The notes: generated by a model from the sequence alone, not told the origin. A stretch of DNA of 64,000 nt from Argentina anserina (GCF_933775445.1 NC_065875.1:18413555-18477554), one strand, 5' to 3'. Counted from the stretch's first letter, positions 1 to 13,208 are shown. Numbers and translations: made by a program.

Positions 1-3000
1 TCGCAACTTATCAAGGGCACCACTGGTATCAAATGTTTCCTTCCCTTCCTCATCCATTGTAACAGCAGCAAGCTTGGCTAAAGTGGCACCCGAACAAAAA
101 GGATGTCCTGGATTACTAACAAAAATAAAATAAAATAAAAATTAAGAACTAGGTAGAGCAGAAGCAAACACAGTAAACTATAACTGATGTCCATTCATCT
201 TGAGAAAAAGAGACTGGAAATAAACTTGATACAACAAACACACTTTACTAACCTGACCAAATCCTCATATCTTATATGTACATTGCTAATTGATATCTTC
301 AGGTTCCCAATAATGGTAGCGATAAGGGAACCTAGCCATGAATTTCCACTAGATTGCTGCAAAAGATTCTTTTGTTAGACAAACTTCTATGTTTCCCCGA
401 GCAGAATGTAAAAATCAAATGCCAATATGTATAAATGTATGTATATATAAATATATTACTAATATGAACGATTACGCATTAAAAAAACAGAGTTATGGTG
501 ACTATTTGACCTGCAATAAATGTCAATAAGACATGTAGTAACCTTACCACAAGGAGAATGCAAAAAATGTACTCAATTCTACAGCACTACCTCACCATTT
601 GTGATGTTTTTATAACAACAATTTTACATAAGATAATTTTGAAGTAACACAGTAGATTATGTTATATTGTGTCTGACAGATCCCAACATATATACTAATA
701 GAAAAGAAGGATCATGGATCCTTCATAACAACCTGAAACGATACCCACATACATTATCCAAATACAGTTGGAACAAGATATCCAAAAAAGTTGCAAATAT
801 CTTATGCATCACTCGACCTAAGTCTTGTAGTGAATCGGTCAACAAGTTAGTCAGAGAAACAGAACAAGCACAGCAAACCAAGAGAAACAACCACAAAGAA
901 AAGAACACATGAACACAGATTTAAGGTGGTTCAGCAAATAGCTTTGCCTACATCCACCGGACAGGAACACACACTTCCACTATATTAATAATGGGTACAC
1001 AAGAAAGACTAAGAAAACAAGAACTCTTCTCTTCCTATCTTTCTCCTCTCTGCCCTCTCTCACCCTCTAACCGAGAATGGAACACACTATGCTCTTTGTC
1101 TCTGTGATGCCTAAACCTAGAGCATAACCCCTCCTTATATAGCCATAAGGACAAACATGTTTCCTCACCAAATAGGAATCCTATTCCTAATAGTGGTAGG
1201 CTATAAAGCCTCCTCCTTCTACAAATAAACCATCATCAATAAGGATTCCATATCCTTACTGGAACACCATACTCTAAGAAACCATCTTAGGAAAAACACA
1301 TGGGCTGGAAACCCAACACTAAGAACTTGAGCTTTTCAGGTGAGTACTTGTCTCTTACATACACATATGTAACCACGAAAGACTCACGGTAAAACCCTAA
1401 TACGACCAGAAAATGATCATTAACAAAACAGATAATAAGACAAAAGAGCGGGAAATTCAGAATTTAGCATATAGAACCAACTGATTTTAGTCCTGGAGCA
1501 TAATATATAGATAAAACACTTGGAAAAAAAAAAGTCTATCTGATAACATGTCAAGATAACCTGCAAAACAATTACTAATGTATGAACAGAGCTCCTGCAA
1601 CTATGGTTTAGATGAATGAAAAATTTGACTAACAATAAACGCCAAAGTAAGATAGTACAAAAGTCAAGAACCATACACTTCCCATCTTTGACTTTGATAT
1701 TGCTTCAAGAGTTGCCGACTCGGCTTCCTGCACACAACATGGAGGAACTCTTTATAAGTCTCCAGAGGCAATGAGAGTTGATAAAAGTTAATATTTAAAA
1801 AACACCCATGAGTAGCTTTACAAGCTCCACCTAAGAAAGAGACAAGACACAATCTTACAGTATTCCCTGGCTTGTACAGAAAACCAAGGCCAAAGTCTGA
1901 GTACAGATTTTTTTTTTTTTTTGTATAGAATGATGGGCCTGAAAGAGCGTGTTAGCTTGATAAAGTTTGTTAGCTAACTCCCTAACAGCATAAGCCTTTA
2001 GAGTACTTCGACAGTAAAAGCCTATGACTGCACACCTCAAAAGATAACTACCTTAATAAAACACTTTTGTGGACAAGCACAAGTTGACACTAGCCCATAC
2101 CCACCCCGGAACTTTAACCCCTTTTATTCTTTGTACAAGTGTAGGGCCATTTCTTCCATCAGGTATACCTCCATTGCAGTGAAAAGGATGTTTTACAGTT
2201 TTAGTATGAAAGTAGAGTAGCAGATCATTAACAGATAACTTGAACCCTTTGATGTATAAATATAAGGTAAATGGAGAAGAGTGTATATGTAAACTTCACC
2301 TCAATCTCTTGAAGTTTAGCTTCAAATAGTTTGTCCCTGTCCTCCTACAAATCAAAATCAATAGAAAGTAATTAATGCTGATTTTAAGCAATGTCTCAGG
2401 AAATAAGAAGTCTCAGGAGATAAGAAAAGAGATATAACAAAATGCAGAAACACAAGTTCTTCACAAGAGAGAGGAGCATCCTGCCTTGAGAGTGCTGCCA
2501 TCAGTAACAGGATGAGCAAGGATGAATACACGGTCAACGAGAACAATCACAGGTTCTTTGCCCAAACTTTTCCATGGAACCTATGATTAGTAAAGGAAAG
2601 AAAATTTGAGACCAGAAATCATATGAATGTAGGATAAGCAATAACAAAATATCAAAACCATTAAGTAACTTGAAATGAAAGCAGCTACCTTTAATGTAAT
2701 GGTACCAATAAACCCAGCTTTTACAGTGACCGGAAGTTTTAGTGAGTTTAGGGCCTCTGCCTTTAATTTCAGATCTTTGAGAACAACATCGCCTGTTAAA
2801 TTGAAAAACACATTAATATTTATTCATATGGGAAAACATCAACATATTATTGATACAAAGAGCCGTATCAGTAATTAATCTAAAGCGTTGTATGTTTCTG
2901 TATGTTCCATATGTGGAAAGCAAAGTGCTTATGAGTTCCACAAGCAATATTCCAACATGTACTAAACTTATAAGTTAGGTAGTATGGATAAAAAAATGGT

Positions 3001-5148
3001 ATAACTGAAGTAATAATACAGACCTTGCCAGACACTGATTCTTAAAGCTTCAACCGAAAGTCCTTCGACATATTCCCCCAAATACCTTCTAAGCAGATGC
3101 AGGACCTGCCATAGAAAGGTATAAGAAACCATTTTGTCGAATGTATAATAGATATGATCAAATACGATAATTAGTGTTTAAACATAAATGTTATTGCATA
3201 TTTACTATATTTTTTGCATATATATAGAACCGTTGTGAGCGTCAACGATCAATCCATTTAATTTTAAAAAAAAAAAATTAAGGTCAAATGCAATATATAA
3301 TAGATTAAACAAAGAGAGTTATCTTAAAAATCCACTAATAAAGATATATATATACAGAAGCTAGCTAAAAGGATCTAATTTTGTCTCAAACAATGGCCAT
3401 GCCATCCACTTAACCTAAAAAATATTTATATATTCCAGCTAAAAGTACACTGAGAAGTCAACTTCACACTACGCCAAGGGGTTATTGTCATTTGTTCACC
3501 CCAAACAAGATTGTTGATGACATATTAATTGTAGCTCGAATGAAGTGGATAAGTTTGGTAATATGGTCAAAATTACAATATACAATTAGCCTGGATTTTT
3601 CCTTTTTCCTCAAAAAAAAAAACTTTCCATTGACGAACAAAAGGTATAGTAGATTGGAGCAGACAAGATACTCACAGACAACACTAAGAAAGACAGCTAG
3701 AGTACTGACTTCAGAACAGCAAAAGCTAAAAATAAAAACCTAAACCATTACAGCTTGCCTATTTTGTGGACTGTTTAACCATTGAATTCCCTCGATATAG
3801 AGGCCTACAAAGAGGATGAGAACTTCACTCCCTCCCACATATTTTCCATCTCAGCTCCACCATGAGCTTCATAAATCCATTTATTTCTTTCCCTTTAAAC
3901 CCCGCTGACCCAAATAACTTTGGCCTTTTCTCCTCTGCCAAAAGGATATGCTCTTTTCACTTAACAAATAAAACTCTCGAAGAACTTGTCCGATACACTG
4001 CTTGTTAAATCAATATAAACTGTTCGGTGCAAATCACTGTTTTGGAAAGAAAAATAGTGTCTTCTTATAAATGTGTGGGGTGATAGATAAGTGAGCAATG
4101 TTGCAAAGAGACCTCTTGGCTCGATCTTTTATAAACCTCTAGTCAGATATTCTGATAATCATTTTAATGCGCTATCGTCCTTACTTCTCAAATATTCGAG
4201 GAGAAAAACTGTGTCCAACACACTTCAGAAACAATACCCTCATCAAGCAATGTTGCAAAGAGACCTCTTGCCTCTATCTTTTATAAACCTCTACTCAGGT
4301 ATTCTGATAACCATCTTGCTGCACAATCGTCCTTACTTCTCAAATATTCGAGGAAAAAAACTGTGTCCAACACCCTTCAGAAACAATACCCTCATCAACC
4401 CAGCACTCACAAGAACCTACTAGAAACATCATAAATATAAAGCAAGGCACAGTTCATAACTCACCACTCTAATATACTGATAATTCCTGCCCTGAATCTA
4501 AAACAGCATCAAACCAAAATAGTTCTAACAAAACGATTTCAAAATCTAAACCATAGGCGTTTCCAACCTCAACATTGCAGACCACTAACCAAATTTCCAC
4601 TTGGGTTGTATAATAATTGATGTCTAGAAACCAAGCCGCAACAAAATCCCTAGAACCTGCACTCAGATTGGCTAACTCCTCCATCATCCAAAACTTGTTC
4701 CTGCATTCTAACCATACAGTTACTCCTACTCAAACTAATTACTCCATAACCAAATATCGGTAACCGAAACTGCTTAGCTGCTAGGGATCATAAGTTTACC
4801 GTACCGGATTAAACATCATTAATAGCTTCTAAAATACACATACTAATTCAACCAGCACCAATAAGTCAAGCTCTAAACATATGTAAAGCGATTATTCACT
4901 GTCACACTAAGCCTGCCTCTGATTCAGGTCAATCAAATACACAATTTCACAGTGCATACTCTAAATCCAATGATCCTAATTCTTCATATAATCACTAACA
5001 CATGAAATAACAACAATCAAATCAACCTAAGGACCAGCGCCGAATAAATGTTCGTCAAATTTCAACAATCAAAGCACGAGAGATGGTCAAATTGATTAGA
5101 AATTGAGGGAGAAGAAATCAGAAAGCGGCTTACGTGTGCTTCGAACAT
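1..5148 (-). CDS. VPS13: VPS13-family lipid transfer protein, N-terminal part (gene runs off the left edge)
   Basis: Eight coding exons read on the minus strand: 5148-5134, 3105-3024, 2792-2689, 2580-2485, 2344-2300, 1727-1677, 356-253 and 115-1 (cut by the edge). All join in phase and give about 204 residues. The start is ATG at 5148 (MFEAH), followed by the chorein/VPS13 N-terminal domain with LLRRYLGEYVEGL, ISVWQG, VVLKDLKLK and VPWKSLGKEPV, then GNSWLGSLIATIIGNLKISI and NVHIRYED. From family knowledge, VPS13 proteins are long bridge-like carriers that move lipids between organelles at contact sites, and this N-terminal end is the membrane-docking, groove-forming start. The rest of a several-thousand-residue protein lies outside the window. 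The first exon codes only five residues and precedes a 2 kb intron. Exon 4 ends AAG followed by GC, so its intron appears to be of the GC-AG class. The family assignment is firm; exon edges are inferred. Confidence 0.95.
750..1340. repeat. Probable interspersed repeat inside a VPS13 intron
   Basis: The 1.3 kb intron between the exons at 1677-1727 and 253-356 holds a segment with base use unlike its surroundings. It has a CT-rich stretch (1018-1070), a 'ccttatatagccataagg' block and the phrase 'ggtggttcagcaaatagctttgcctac' (about 925-950). That phrase resembles sequence seen repeatedly in plant retroelement-derived insertions. I could not find terminal repeats or a target duplication, so the boundaries and class are uncertain. 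Confidence 0.35.
4094..4398. repeat. Two-copy tandem repeat of about 153 bp in VPS13 intron 1
   Basis: Unit 1 starts at 4094 and unit 2 at 4247; both begin 'gcaatgttgcaaagagacct' and end 'caataccctcatcaa'. They share most positions, with scattered substitutions and one short indel. The duplication lies wholly in the 2 kb first intron and is not expected to affect the protein. Confidence 0.93.
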
Positions 5149-6279
5149 GGCTGCGAATCGAACCGGCGACGATCGGGCCGGATTATAACCTCGGCAACGC
5201 GGAAAGGGAGGGTGATCGGCGGCGGATTGCCATTGACAAGAGGAACCTCCGGCGGGCGGCGAGAGAGAGTGTGGCGGAATGTGAAGTCGGTGGGATTTGG
5301 GATTTGCCGAAGCTAGAAACCCTTATGTGGCGCAGAGGGAGAGAGAGAGAGAAGGGGAGGACGGTTTAGAAATGAAAGACGAGTGTGGGGGTGTGTGTGT
5401 AACGTAGAAGAGAGAAGAGGGAGGGGCCGAATGGGGAAAATTTGTGGGTCTAGGAAAACCCAGCAGCGGTGACTGAGGCGTACGTGTGGGAAAGGCTTTT
5501 TTTTTATAGGCGCGACCCCCGTACATTGTGGTATTGTACTCTCTCCTTCAGGTGTCCTTGGATTTATTTTTGTTGTTTTTCTTCTTCTTTTTCCTTTATT
5601 TTCTTTCTGAGATTATAGTCTCTATTTCTTTCATTTATTGAAGTTTTTTCTTCTGATTTTCAATTAATATTACATAATTTGCTCCAATCTATAGTTTTTT
5701 TATGTTTAGTCTGCATTTAATAAATTATTGTAAACATTGAGTCACGAACAAACGGTTTAAGCATACATTTAGGTTGAATTATCACGCGTACATCTAAACT
5801 ATCGGGTACTTGCATTAGATATTTATTTGGATATTCCCCTAATCTGTGTTATTTGGTTAGTTTTACTAAAATGATAAAATTGATGTTGAGCGGCATCATT
5901 AAGATTAAGATGAGTTGGCATTGTTTTAATCAGTCATTTGTGTCTCAGCCACTCAATTAATGAGACGATGTTGAAATTGATGTGAATTGTTGAATTGTTC
6001 TGTTTCAAATGGTCGACCTATTTTGCAATGGCGTAAGTTTCATTAGGGGACCCTTTCATTAAATAAACTAACAGAGGGAAACAAAGTCACAAATAAAATA
6101 GGAGCTTCTTGCTCTTCGGTTGGGGTATTCATCACATGGCTTCTTCCAACCATTTTGCCCCTTTGTTGTTTTAAGACTGATTGTTTGGACCTTGTGCGTG
6201 CTGTTCGATCAGGATGGTTTATTGGAAGCTCGCATTTGGGTTTTCTTACCATGGGTCTGAGATAACAAATGAAAATGGT
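5149..6279. other. VPS13 upstream region; no other gene seen
   Basis: The first 350 bases are GC- and GA/CT-rich (GA run near 5338-5352), as expected for the 5' leader and promoter of the minus-strand VPS13 gene. From about 5530 the sequence becomes AT-rich. The open frames here are short and have no recognisable family motif. No transposon ends were found before 6280. Confidence 0.6.
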
Positions 6280-6749
6280 CAGTGGCGGATTCAGGATTTA
6301 CAATTCGATGGGACTTTAATTATTTTTCTCAATGACTGAAGTGATAGAAATTTATAACGCATAAAATATTTTAACTATAATGTATTAGATATATATCTTA
6401 TTGATGTGAAATAACAATCCATTCATAATTACCATAAGTTTAGTCGATTGCAAAGAGAAATTTTTCTAATTGATTAAAGAGCGTAATCAAAATTAATGCC
6501 CAATGAAAATAAAATGGATTAATTATATACAAGTTAAAGAAGTCAAGGAAGTTGGAAGTAAATTGAAAAATAGACACAAAAATTTACATTTGTTAGGATT
6601 TGATCTTGAGTGGGCTTGATATTAACAAAATTTAAAAACCAAACATACAAAACTATACCATATAAATATATGTCATATACTTAGTTAGTTATTTCTTAAA
6701 TTCTTGGAGGGACTTGAGTCCCCCCACAAAACCCCTAAATCCGCGCCTG
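6280..6749. mobile_element. Non-autonomous hAT-like element (MITE), 470 bp
   Basis: The left end CAGTGGCGGATTCAGGATTT and the reverse complement of the right end (CAGGCGCGGATTTAGGGGTT) form imperfect terminal inverted repeats. The flanks are AAAATGGT (6272-6279) and GAAATGGT (6750-6757), an 8-bp target-site duplication with one mismatch. An 8-bp duplication and CA-type ends are the signature of the hAT superfamily. The interior is AT-rich with no coding potential, so it would have needed a transposase in trans. Confidence 0.85.
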
Positions 6750-8479
6750 GAAATGGTTCCATCTTTTTACAACATCTAATGCTGACGGGTAGCTGATGAG
6801 GACCATGAGGTTGAGCATATTCTTGCACAAAATGCTTGATTAGATTTATTTTCTATACAATTTGATGTTGTTCCTCCCTACTACACCTAGGGTTGATAAC
6901 GAAAGAGTATAATAATGGCCCTTAAGTCAATGAAATTAATTCATTTTCTAAAAAAAAAACACACTTAGCTCACGACACGAAAATTCAACCTACAGTATGC
7001 AGAGATTAATGGTGGAAAATGAAAAAAATTCATAATTCTAAAATCTTGTAAATATGATAAGGCGGTAACCAAAAAAAAAAAATTAAGGCCTTCATGAAGA
7101 TACAAGGTTTTCTCGAGGAATTATTCCATATGGCTAATATACTAATTCTTATCATTTTCAACGAGAGTTTCAAGATAAATCACTCCTAACACCTTGAATA
7201 AATACTCTTCCAAACGTCATTCTTTAAAACCAGCTTATACAAACCCTCTTATCAGTCTTATGATTGTAAGTTTGGGTGTCTTCACTCAACCGACTCCAAA
7301 TGAAAGTTGTGTCGTTTTGTCTTCATATTCATTTGTGTGGATTACAGTTTTGATTTGTAGGTAGAACTCTTTCTTCAGTTTAGATATTGGATTTTTATAC
7401 AAACAAGATTTACGAGGCCGCCGCCGTTTAAGTTTTTTTTTTTTAAACGGGTCTACAATAGGTTTACGAGGAGGAGTGAAAATCTCTTACTAATTCTTCC
7501 ATTTTTGTTGGTTATAATTACCGTATGTATTTCGTGAAAAACATAGCTAATTAGTGGCATCTCAAATCCTTAAATCTCCGAGCCGGCATTAGCGGCTAAA
7601 ATTGTTTAAGGACCATCGAAACTAAAAGGCAGGCCGTGCACGCACACCAACAACATTACAACAACTGCAGCCCAAAATGAACGTATGTTGTGGCATCTTG
7701 TCCTATTAATTGGCTTTGATCAATGTGGCATCTTGTCCTGAAATTGACCTGCAATTCAAGCTTCGAAAAGGATGCTAGAGGATGAAGAAGAACATCGATC
7801 ATCTTGCTTCAAGAGACTGGAAACTAGAACTGATTGAGACTAAACTAAACGTACAGTTTCCTATAACCTTATCCTAAGGTAAATGGAACAGGCGAACATG
7901 GAATAAGCCAAGAACAACTTTTGACTCTTTGTTCACAATTCCCTAACATCCCTCGCACCAATTAAGTGCGCCCTCACAATCATTTTTAGAAAAAAAATTG
8001 TTTAAAATCTTGTTTTAGATAAAACACAAGGAGGCAAAAATCGATCGAGTGAACAAAAAAATTATCATATGAAGAGCAAGTCAAAAGTGAATATTCGCAA
8101 AAAAGTCGATCGATCGCAACCTCGGGTTTTGACTTACATTTTGAACATAGTTACTCTCATTTTAGTTTAAAGGGATCTCAAGATACTTTGAACTGAGATA
8201 ATCTCTCAAATGAAGTCCTCCAAATCGATACCATCTCCTTCGTCGACTATCGCAACTCCTAGAAGATGTAACGTGGATTTGCCCTATATATTAGGGTTTC
8301 TTACGGTTTGACCGAGACTCTCTCAGCTTAAGTGAGAATGTGAGATGGCTAGGAGCATACATAATATCAGAAATAAACTTAATTAATTAGGGTTCAATTA
8401 ATATGCAAATCGAATAGCTAGGGGAAAGTGAGACAACATGCATATATCCCACATTTCCATGAGTGCGGCAATTCAACAT
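6750..8479. other. Intergenic, no gene recognised
   Basis: AT-rich sequence with many stops in all frames. No protein motif, RNA gene or clear repeat pair was found. The A- and T-runs around 6950, 7070 and 7435 are simple low-complexity tracts. Confidence 0.6.
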
Positions 8480-8939
8480 AAGGGTCATCATTTGCCCCGC
8501 TGACCTAAAATCCCGAGGGTGACCCAACCCGCCCTGGTGAAAATTTCATTGAAGCCCGGTCTTATGGGCATAAGGCTGGATAAAGGCCGAGGGTATAAAG
8601 ACTAGGCCCGGCCCGATGGAGCCCATAAAATTAAAACCCGACCTGACCCTAATAAGCCATACTAAAAGCTCGCCAAAACTCATTCAGTTTTTAAATCAAT
8701 AATTTTATAACTATATATTTTGTTAAATATGTCAATTAATTTAAATTATTAAGTTATATTTCTTATATGTTATACTATATTTAATTCAATAATTACCACA
8801 TTTTTTAATAAATATATATTATAAATAAATATAATATATCTGGCCTGAGCCCAGCCCGAAAAAAACTCGTAAGGCCCGAGTACATGAGTAGTCAGTGAAT
8901 CTTGATATTATTAGAAAACCCGGTCCATTGCTAGCCCTT
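8480..8939. mobile_element. Non-autonomous TIR transposon with 10-bp direct repeat flanks
   Basis: The ends AAGGGTCATCATTTGCCC and, reading inward from the right, AAGGGCTAGCAATGGACC form degenerate inverted termini. The sequence AATTCAACAT flanks both sides (8470-8479 and 8940-8949). Subterminal regions are rich in GCCCG/CGGGC motifs (for example 'ggcccggcccg' near 8608), while the core is very AT-rich. A 9-10 bp duplication fits Mutator-like elements best, and an 8-bp hAT duplication with chance extension is possible. No transposase is encoded. Confidence 0.75.
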
Positions 8940-8949
8940 AATTCAACAT

Positions 8950-10241
8950 CGACGATAGCCAGGTAGTCTAACGCACATTGAAAACAATTAAGAACTTAAT
9001 TAGTTACTGTATTGAGCTATACATGCACGAGCTAGCTTACAGTAAAGCGCTGATGGTATCATACTATGATTTGTCACTTTAATTTGTTGGCATGCATCTC
9101 GAGTTAATAATGAATTGCTCAACAACAACACTAAGAACGTACTGTACTGAACAATAGACGCGGATCATATTAGCATCAAACATTCTCAAATCTCAATTGC
9201 CAAAATGGCAAAAATTATAGCTAGCATCACAGGACAATCAATTTTTCAAGTCATCGTTTGTTCATTACATGCCATGTTGGTGTAGATTACTAGATTTGCC
9301 TCGATCCAAACTCGTGTACATCGTGAATGTTTTTCTTCAAAACTAATTAAGTGATCGAAATATGTCGAATGCCTTCAATTAATCAAACAATTGGGTCATC
9401 ACCAACAACCATATAGTCTATAGACAACAATAGGTGTGAGATTGAATCAAATTAAGCTAAGCTGTGTACATTTGATGAACTAATTAGCTAGTACATATAG
9501 GTACGTACTGAGTCTCTTGACATGATTATCAATTATTTAACAAGTGTTGGTCTAGTGATATCAAACGTACATAAATTAATACGATCCATCCATTTTTTTT
9601 ATTTTCAGTTCTAAGACATTTCATATGTGGGATCCGAAGGCAAATCGAACGGAGGACAACCTCTAATGCTCCACGGTACGTGGTACACCGTTGCATACCC
9701 AAACGGAGGGACCAGTCTAGAAACCGGGTGTCAGGGTATTCTCACGGCCGAAAATAAAACCTCCACTATGAGACTAATCTTTGACGGACCCATGTGAAAT
9801 GACCATCAACTTTATAATTTGTAATAATTGCATGCAACATTATTGATGTGTTAATAGTTACCATCATTCTTAATTGCAAACACCAAGCTAGATCTCTGCT
9901 AAGATCGACCAACTATTTTGATACACGAAAGTCACACATTTGATCGCATATGATTAATAAAGCTTAATGACCTGGTAAACTAATCCAAATGAAGAAACAC
10001 AAATCTATCTAGGTGATTAAGACAAAATACACCCAACTCCTGTCCTTTGCTCTTGATTCAACATCGTGGATTGGTGGGCAAAACAGCTCAACATATGTTT
10101 TATGCTTTGGATCCACCTTAAAACCAAAGCTAACCATTATACAAACCACAACTAAACTCTAAATTAACCTAACCACAAACCCTAACCCTTCACTCTCACC
10201 CGTGACTCGCAATAAACTCCACCCCGTGAATTCCTGCCCGC
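8950..10241. other. Intergenic, no gene recognised
   Basis: Mixed AT-rich sequence. A slightly GC-richer patch at 9625-9780 has no open frame of note. Nothing here can be assigned to a gene family. Confidence 0.55.
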
Positions 10242-10639
10242 CACGTGGCTCTTTTCTTCTCGATCCTTCCTTCCATTCCCGCTGAAATAGCGTCGGCATG
10301 TGAAGGAACCCCTTCACAGACTCGACACGTGGCCGCGCGGTCATGTGCTCGTTAGCCCTAGCAACTAGCGCGTAAGGCGTTTGCGGGAACGTTGCTGCTA
10401 CGTGTCGTTTCTTGGAACCACAAGATGACAGCAATCGCGCTTTTGTGTCAGGTTTTTCAATATTTGCGGCCCAGATTAACATGTTCGCGTCACGCATTCT
10501 GGGTCTTCTGTGTTGGAACGTCCGACCCGTGAGGAGGAGTCCCGCACGTGAAAGGCTCAGACAAACACATGCACTTGTTAATGCACGTACTCATATTTTT
10601 CCCATTTCTTCACCACGTACTTCATCCCCTCTATAAAAG
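10242..10639 (+). promoter_or_regulatory. G-box/ABRE cluster with TATA box, orphan promoter-like island
   Basis: Three perfect CACGTG palindromes (10242-10247, 10326-10331, 10545-10550), an ACGTGTC ABRE core near 10400 and a TATAAAAG box at 10632-10639 fall within 400 bp of unusually GC-rich sequence. In plants these sites bind bZIP/bHLH factors that respond to abscisic acid or light. The following 190 bases look like a leader ending in CAG|GTGAATT (donor GT at 10828). I find no coding exon between here and 13.3 kb, so the product is unknown: it may be a non-coding RNA or a promoter whose gene was lost. Confidence 0.5.
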
Positions 10640-13208
10640 CTTCTTCGTAACTTGCATTTTACCAAAAGCAAGTGATCGATCGATCACAACTGCATTTGCA
10701 AGCTTAGTTACTCCACATCAAGTTACGATCAAACTCGTTTTGTACGTGTTACATTGGTTGATTGGTATCGAAGATTATCCGAACGACAGAACACAGAAGT
10801 TGGTGCAACCGCGCGCAATTGATTCAGGTGAATTCTTATGCCGATAGTTTAAGAGTACTCATAGTTGAATGCTTGTAATTCGAACATGGTTTGTTACAAC
10901 ACACGCATATTTTGCTATAATACTGCATCTTATAGATTATCGCATTATGTGATAGAATTAGAAACAAATTTGTCGCTCACCCTTATCATGCACACCACCC
11001 TAAATAAATGCTAAGTATCTTTTATAATAATATAATACAAATTTCTTGAGAAAAATGACATTTGACATTTACTTAAGGTGGTGGGTATGTAATTGGCATA
11101 AATGAGGTATGCGACAAATTTACTTCCAATCGAGCTTGACGATGAAATTTAATTAAAGACAACATGTACAATAAGAACATTCCCCTAGCTTCTACAAAGG
11201 TGAGAGCTCATTGCCTCATTCATACCGGAACTGAACTCTTTGTATCTACATTAGTCATTACTAGTTGTACCTGTATTATTGCACATAATTAATAGAGTGA
11301 TATTTGGTCGTATATATATAGTAATGGTTATCGTAGCACGTACTGCTATAGCTAACCGATTTGCAATGTAGATCGACGTCGATCGATAATTCGGATATAA
11401 CTCATATTCTTGTGATGATTGATCACTAATTAATCATTGCATGCATAATGTAGTTTGATATTATTTAAGATATAGAAATACTGGTTTGGTCGACATTGAA
11501 GACATTCAATACCAATCAAGATTGTGCATGATAAAGAGTGAGGGCATAATTTTTTATGAATGCGTCGATGGACCAGAGAGAGCTGCCATATGAATAGGTA
11601 GGGTTTTTAACCGAACCCGTGATATTGATTAAATTTTGTTGTCGTCCACCTACTAGTATATGCTTCCTATTTTTATGGCCACAAAGAGCAACTCCTAGCA
11701 AAACAACAATCAAGAGTCACGAGAATATTTGCTTTTACATCCATCACCACATTCACCCTTTCTTATTTCTCTCTTCTCGTCCCTACATTCCAAAGCCCTA
11801 AAAGGATCTCTCTCTCGTAGAGTTCTGATATGACAGTATCACATGTATAATGTACTAAGAGATTTAAGTATGATTATGCGTATGTGGCTTAGTTTGTTCT
11901 ATCTATTTCCCCAGTATTAGTTTACACAAAGTAGAATATACTTTGCCAGAGGGAATTAAATAGCACCCAAATTGGCATTTGATTCTATACCATCATGATC
12001 GAGGTTTAATATAACCAATTAAGTAGAGTAATTAGTGTATTAGTATGCATCTGTGACATGTCTGGACCTAACAGATTATATATGTACTACATATGTGTTT
12101 GAGCTAGGCAATGATTTATTTTCAATTACCCTCCTCTCGGGCAATGAAGGATGATATATAATGAAGCCCTAAATAAACGAATCCAATATCTGTAGGTCTT
12201 TTTCCATGTGTATTTTCCCAGACATAGAAAGTAAAGAGTACGTACGTCCCATGTTGAGTGGACATATATATACCACGTATGTATATTGATCTATCTTGGA
12301 GTTACATAGTTTGTCAAAAAGAATAGCTTTGATTGGAATGCAGTGAGCATTCATTATTCATATGCATCAATAATCTCTTGTAGGATAAGTTCCTTAGGGT
12401 GTCCAGGAAATCGTTACTAATCGACTAATCATTTCTTACCTGCTTACCGGCCAATTTCTTCTCATAGAGTGTGCTGAAATATAATAGTGTGCTGAAAATG
12501 CTTTAACATACCAACTCTCAAAAATCTATTTATCCTCAATTCCTGTACGTTTGACGTCAACTTTTTTCCGGCCGAGAGTAGGCTGGGGACTAACTCAGAA
12601 TAAAGTGTGGTTTATATTGAATTAACCAAAGTACTAAACCCTAAACCTTCACCCAAGTTATCGGACTCAAGAAATCCAAGTAACTTTACTGCAAATAACA
12701 ATAGCTCTTTTTTTTTTTCCGACAACAGAATTGCTAGTTTTTGGTATCACAGTCTTTAACACATATCTGATTTCAGCAGCACTCTGTTCTAGAATACTCC
12801 AGCCTCAAACTAGTTCACAAGCATTAACCAAAAAAAAAAAAAACTAGTTCACAAGCTCAGAACCACACCCTAGAGACTCAGATAATATTCGTCCCATGCA
12901 GTATTCACCTCAGAAATTAAAAACCAAGGAGGATGCACTAACTAATTAATCTCTCTATATTCACTACGATCAGCTGGACCACAACACAGCACTCCTAGAA
13001 AGAACACAAACCAAAATAGCTAGACATCATCACCAGAAAGAAACCCCTCCACTAAAGAACAACTGGTATTAACAGTCGACGGAAAAAATCGCCATAGAAA
13101 GCCAAACTCCACAATCGCCATAAAACCTCCCAAGCAGTCAGTTTCCCATACCCAATATGCTCTAGTATAATTCTATTATATTTTTGTCCTACAATAACCT
13201 GAAATCGA
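10640..13208. other. Possible transcript leader then non-coding sequence
   Basis: After the putative leader (10660-10827), the region is AT-rich intergenic sequence without a supported reading frame. I looked for foldbacks resembling microRNA precursors and for common plant microRNA sequences and saw none that convinced. Near 12810-12855 a short phrase ('actagttcacaag') is duplicated around an A-run. Confidence 0.45.

Noticed and set aside
10159..10497. 112-codon minus-strand frame
   Set aside because: It lies across the G-box promoter island. GC-rich DNA has few stops, and the peptide has no domain, signal or codon-use support.
11500..11830. Possible microRNA-like foldback
   Set aside because: Pairing of about 14 of 20 bases with many gaps; no known plant microRNA sequence seen and no stable arm.
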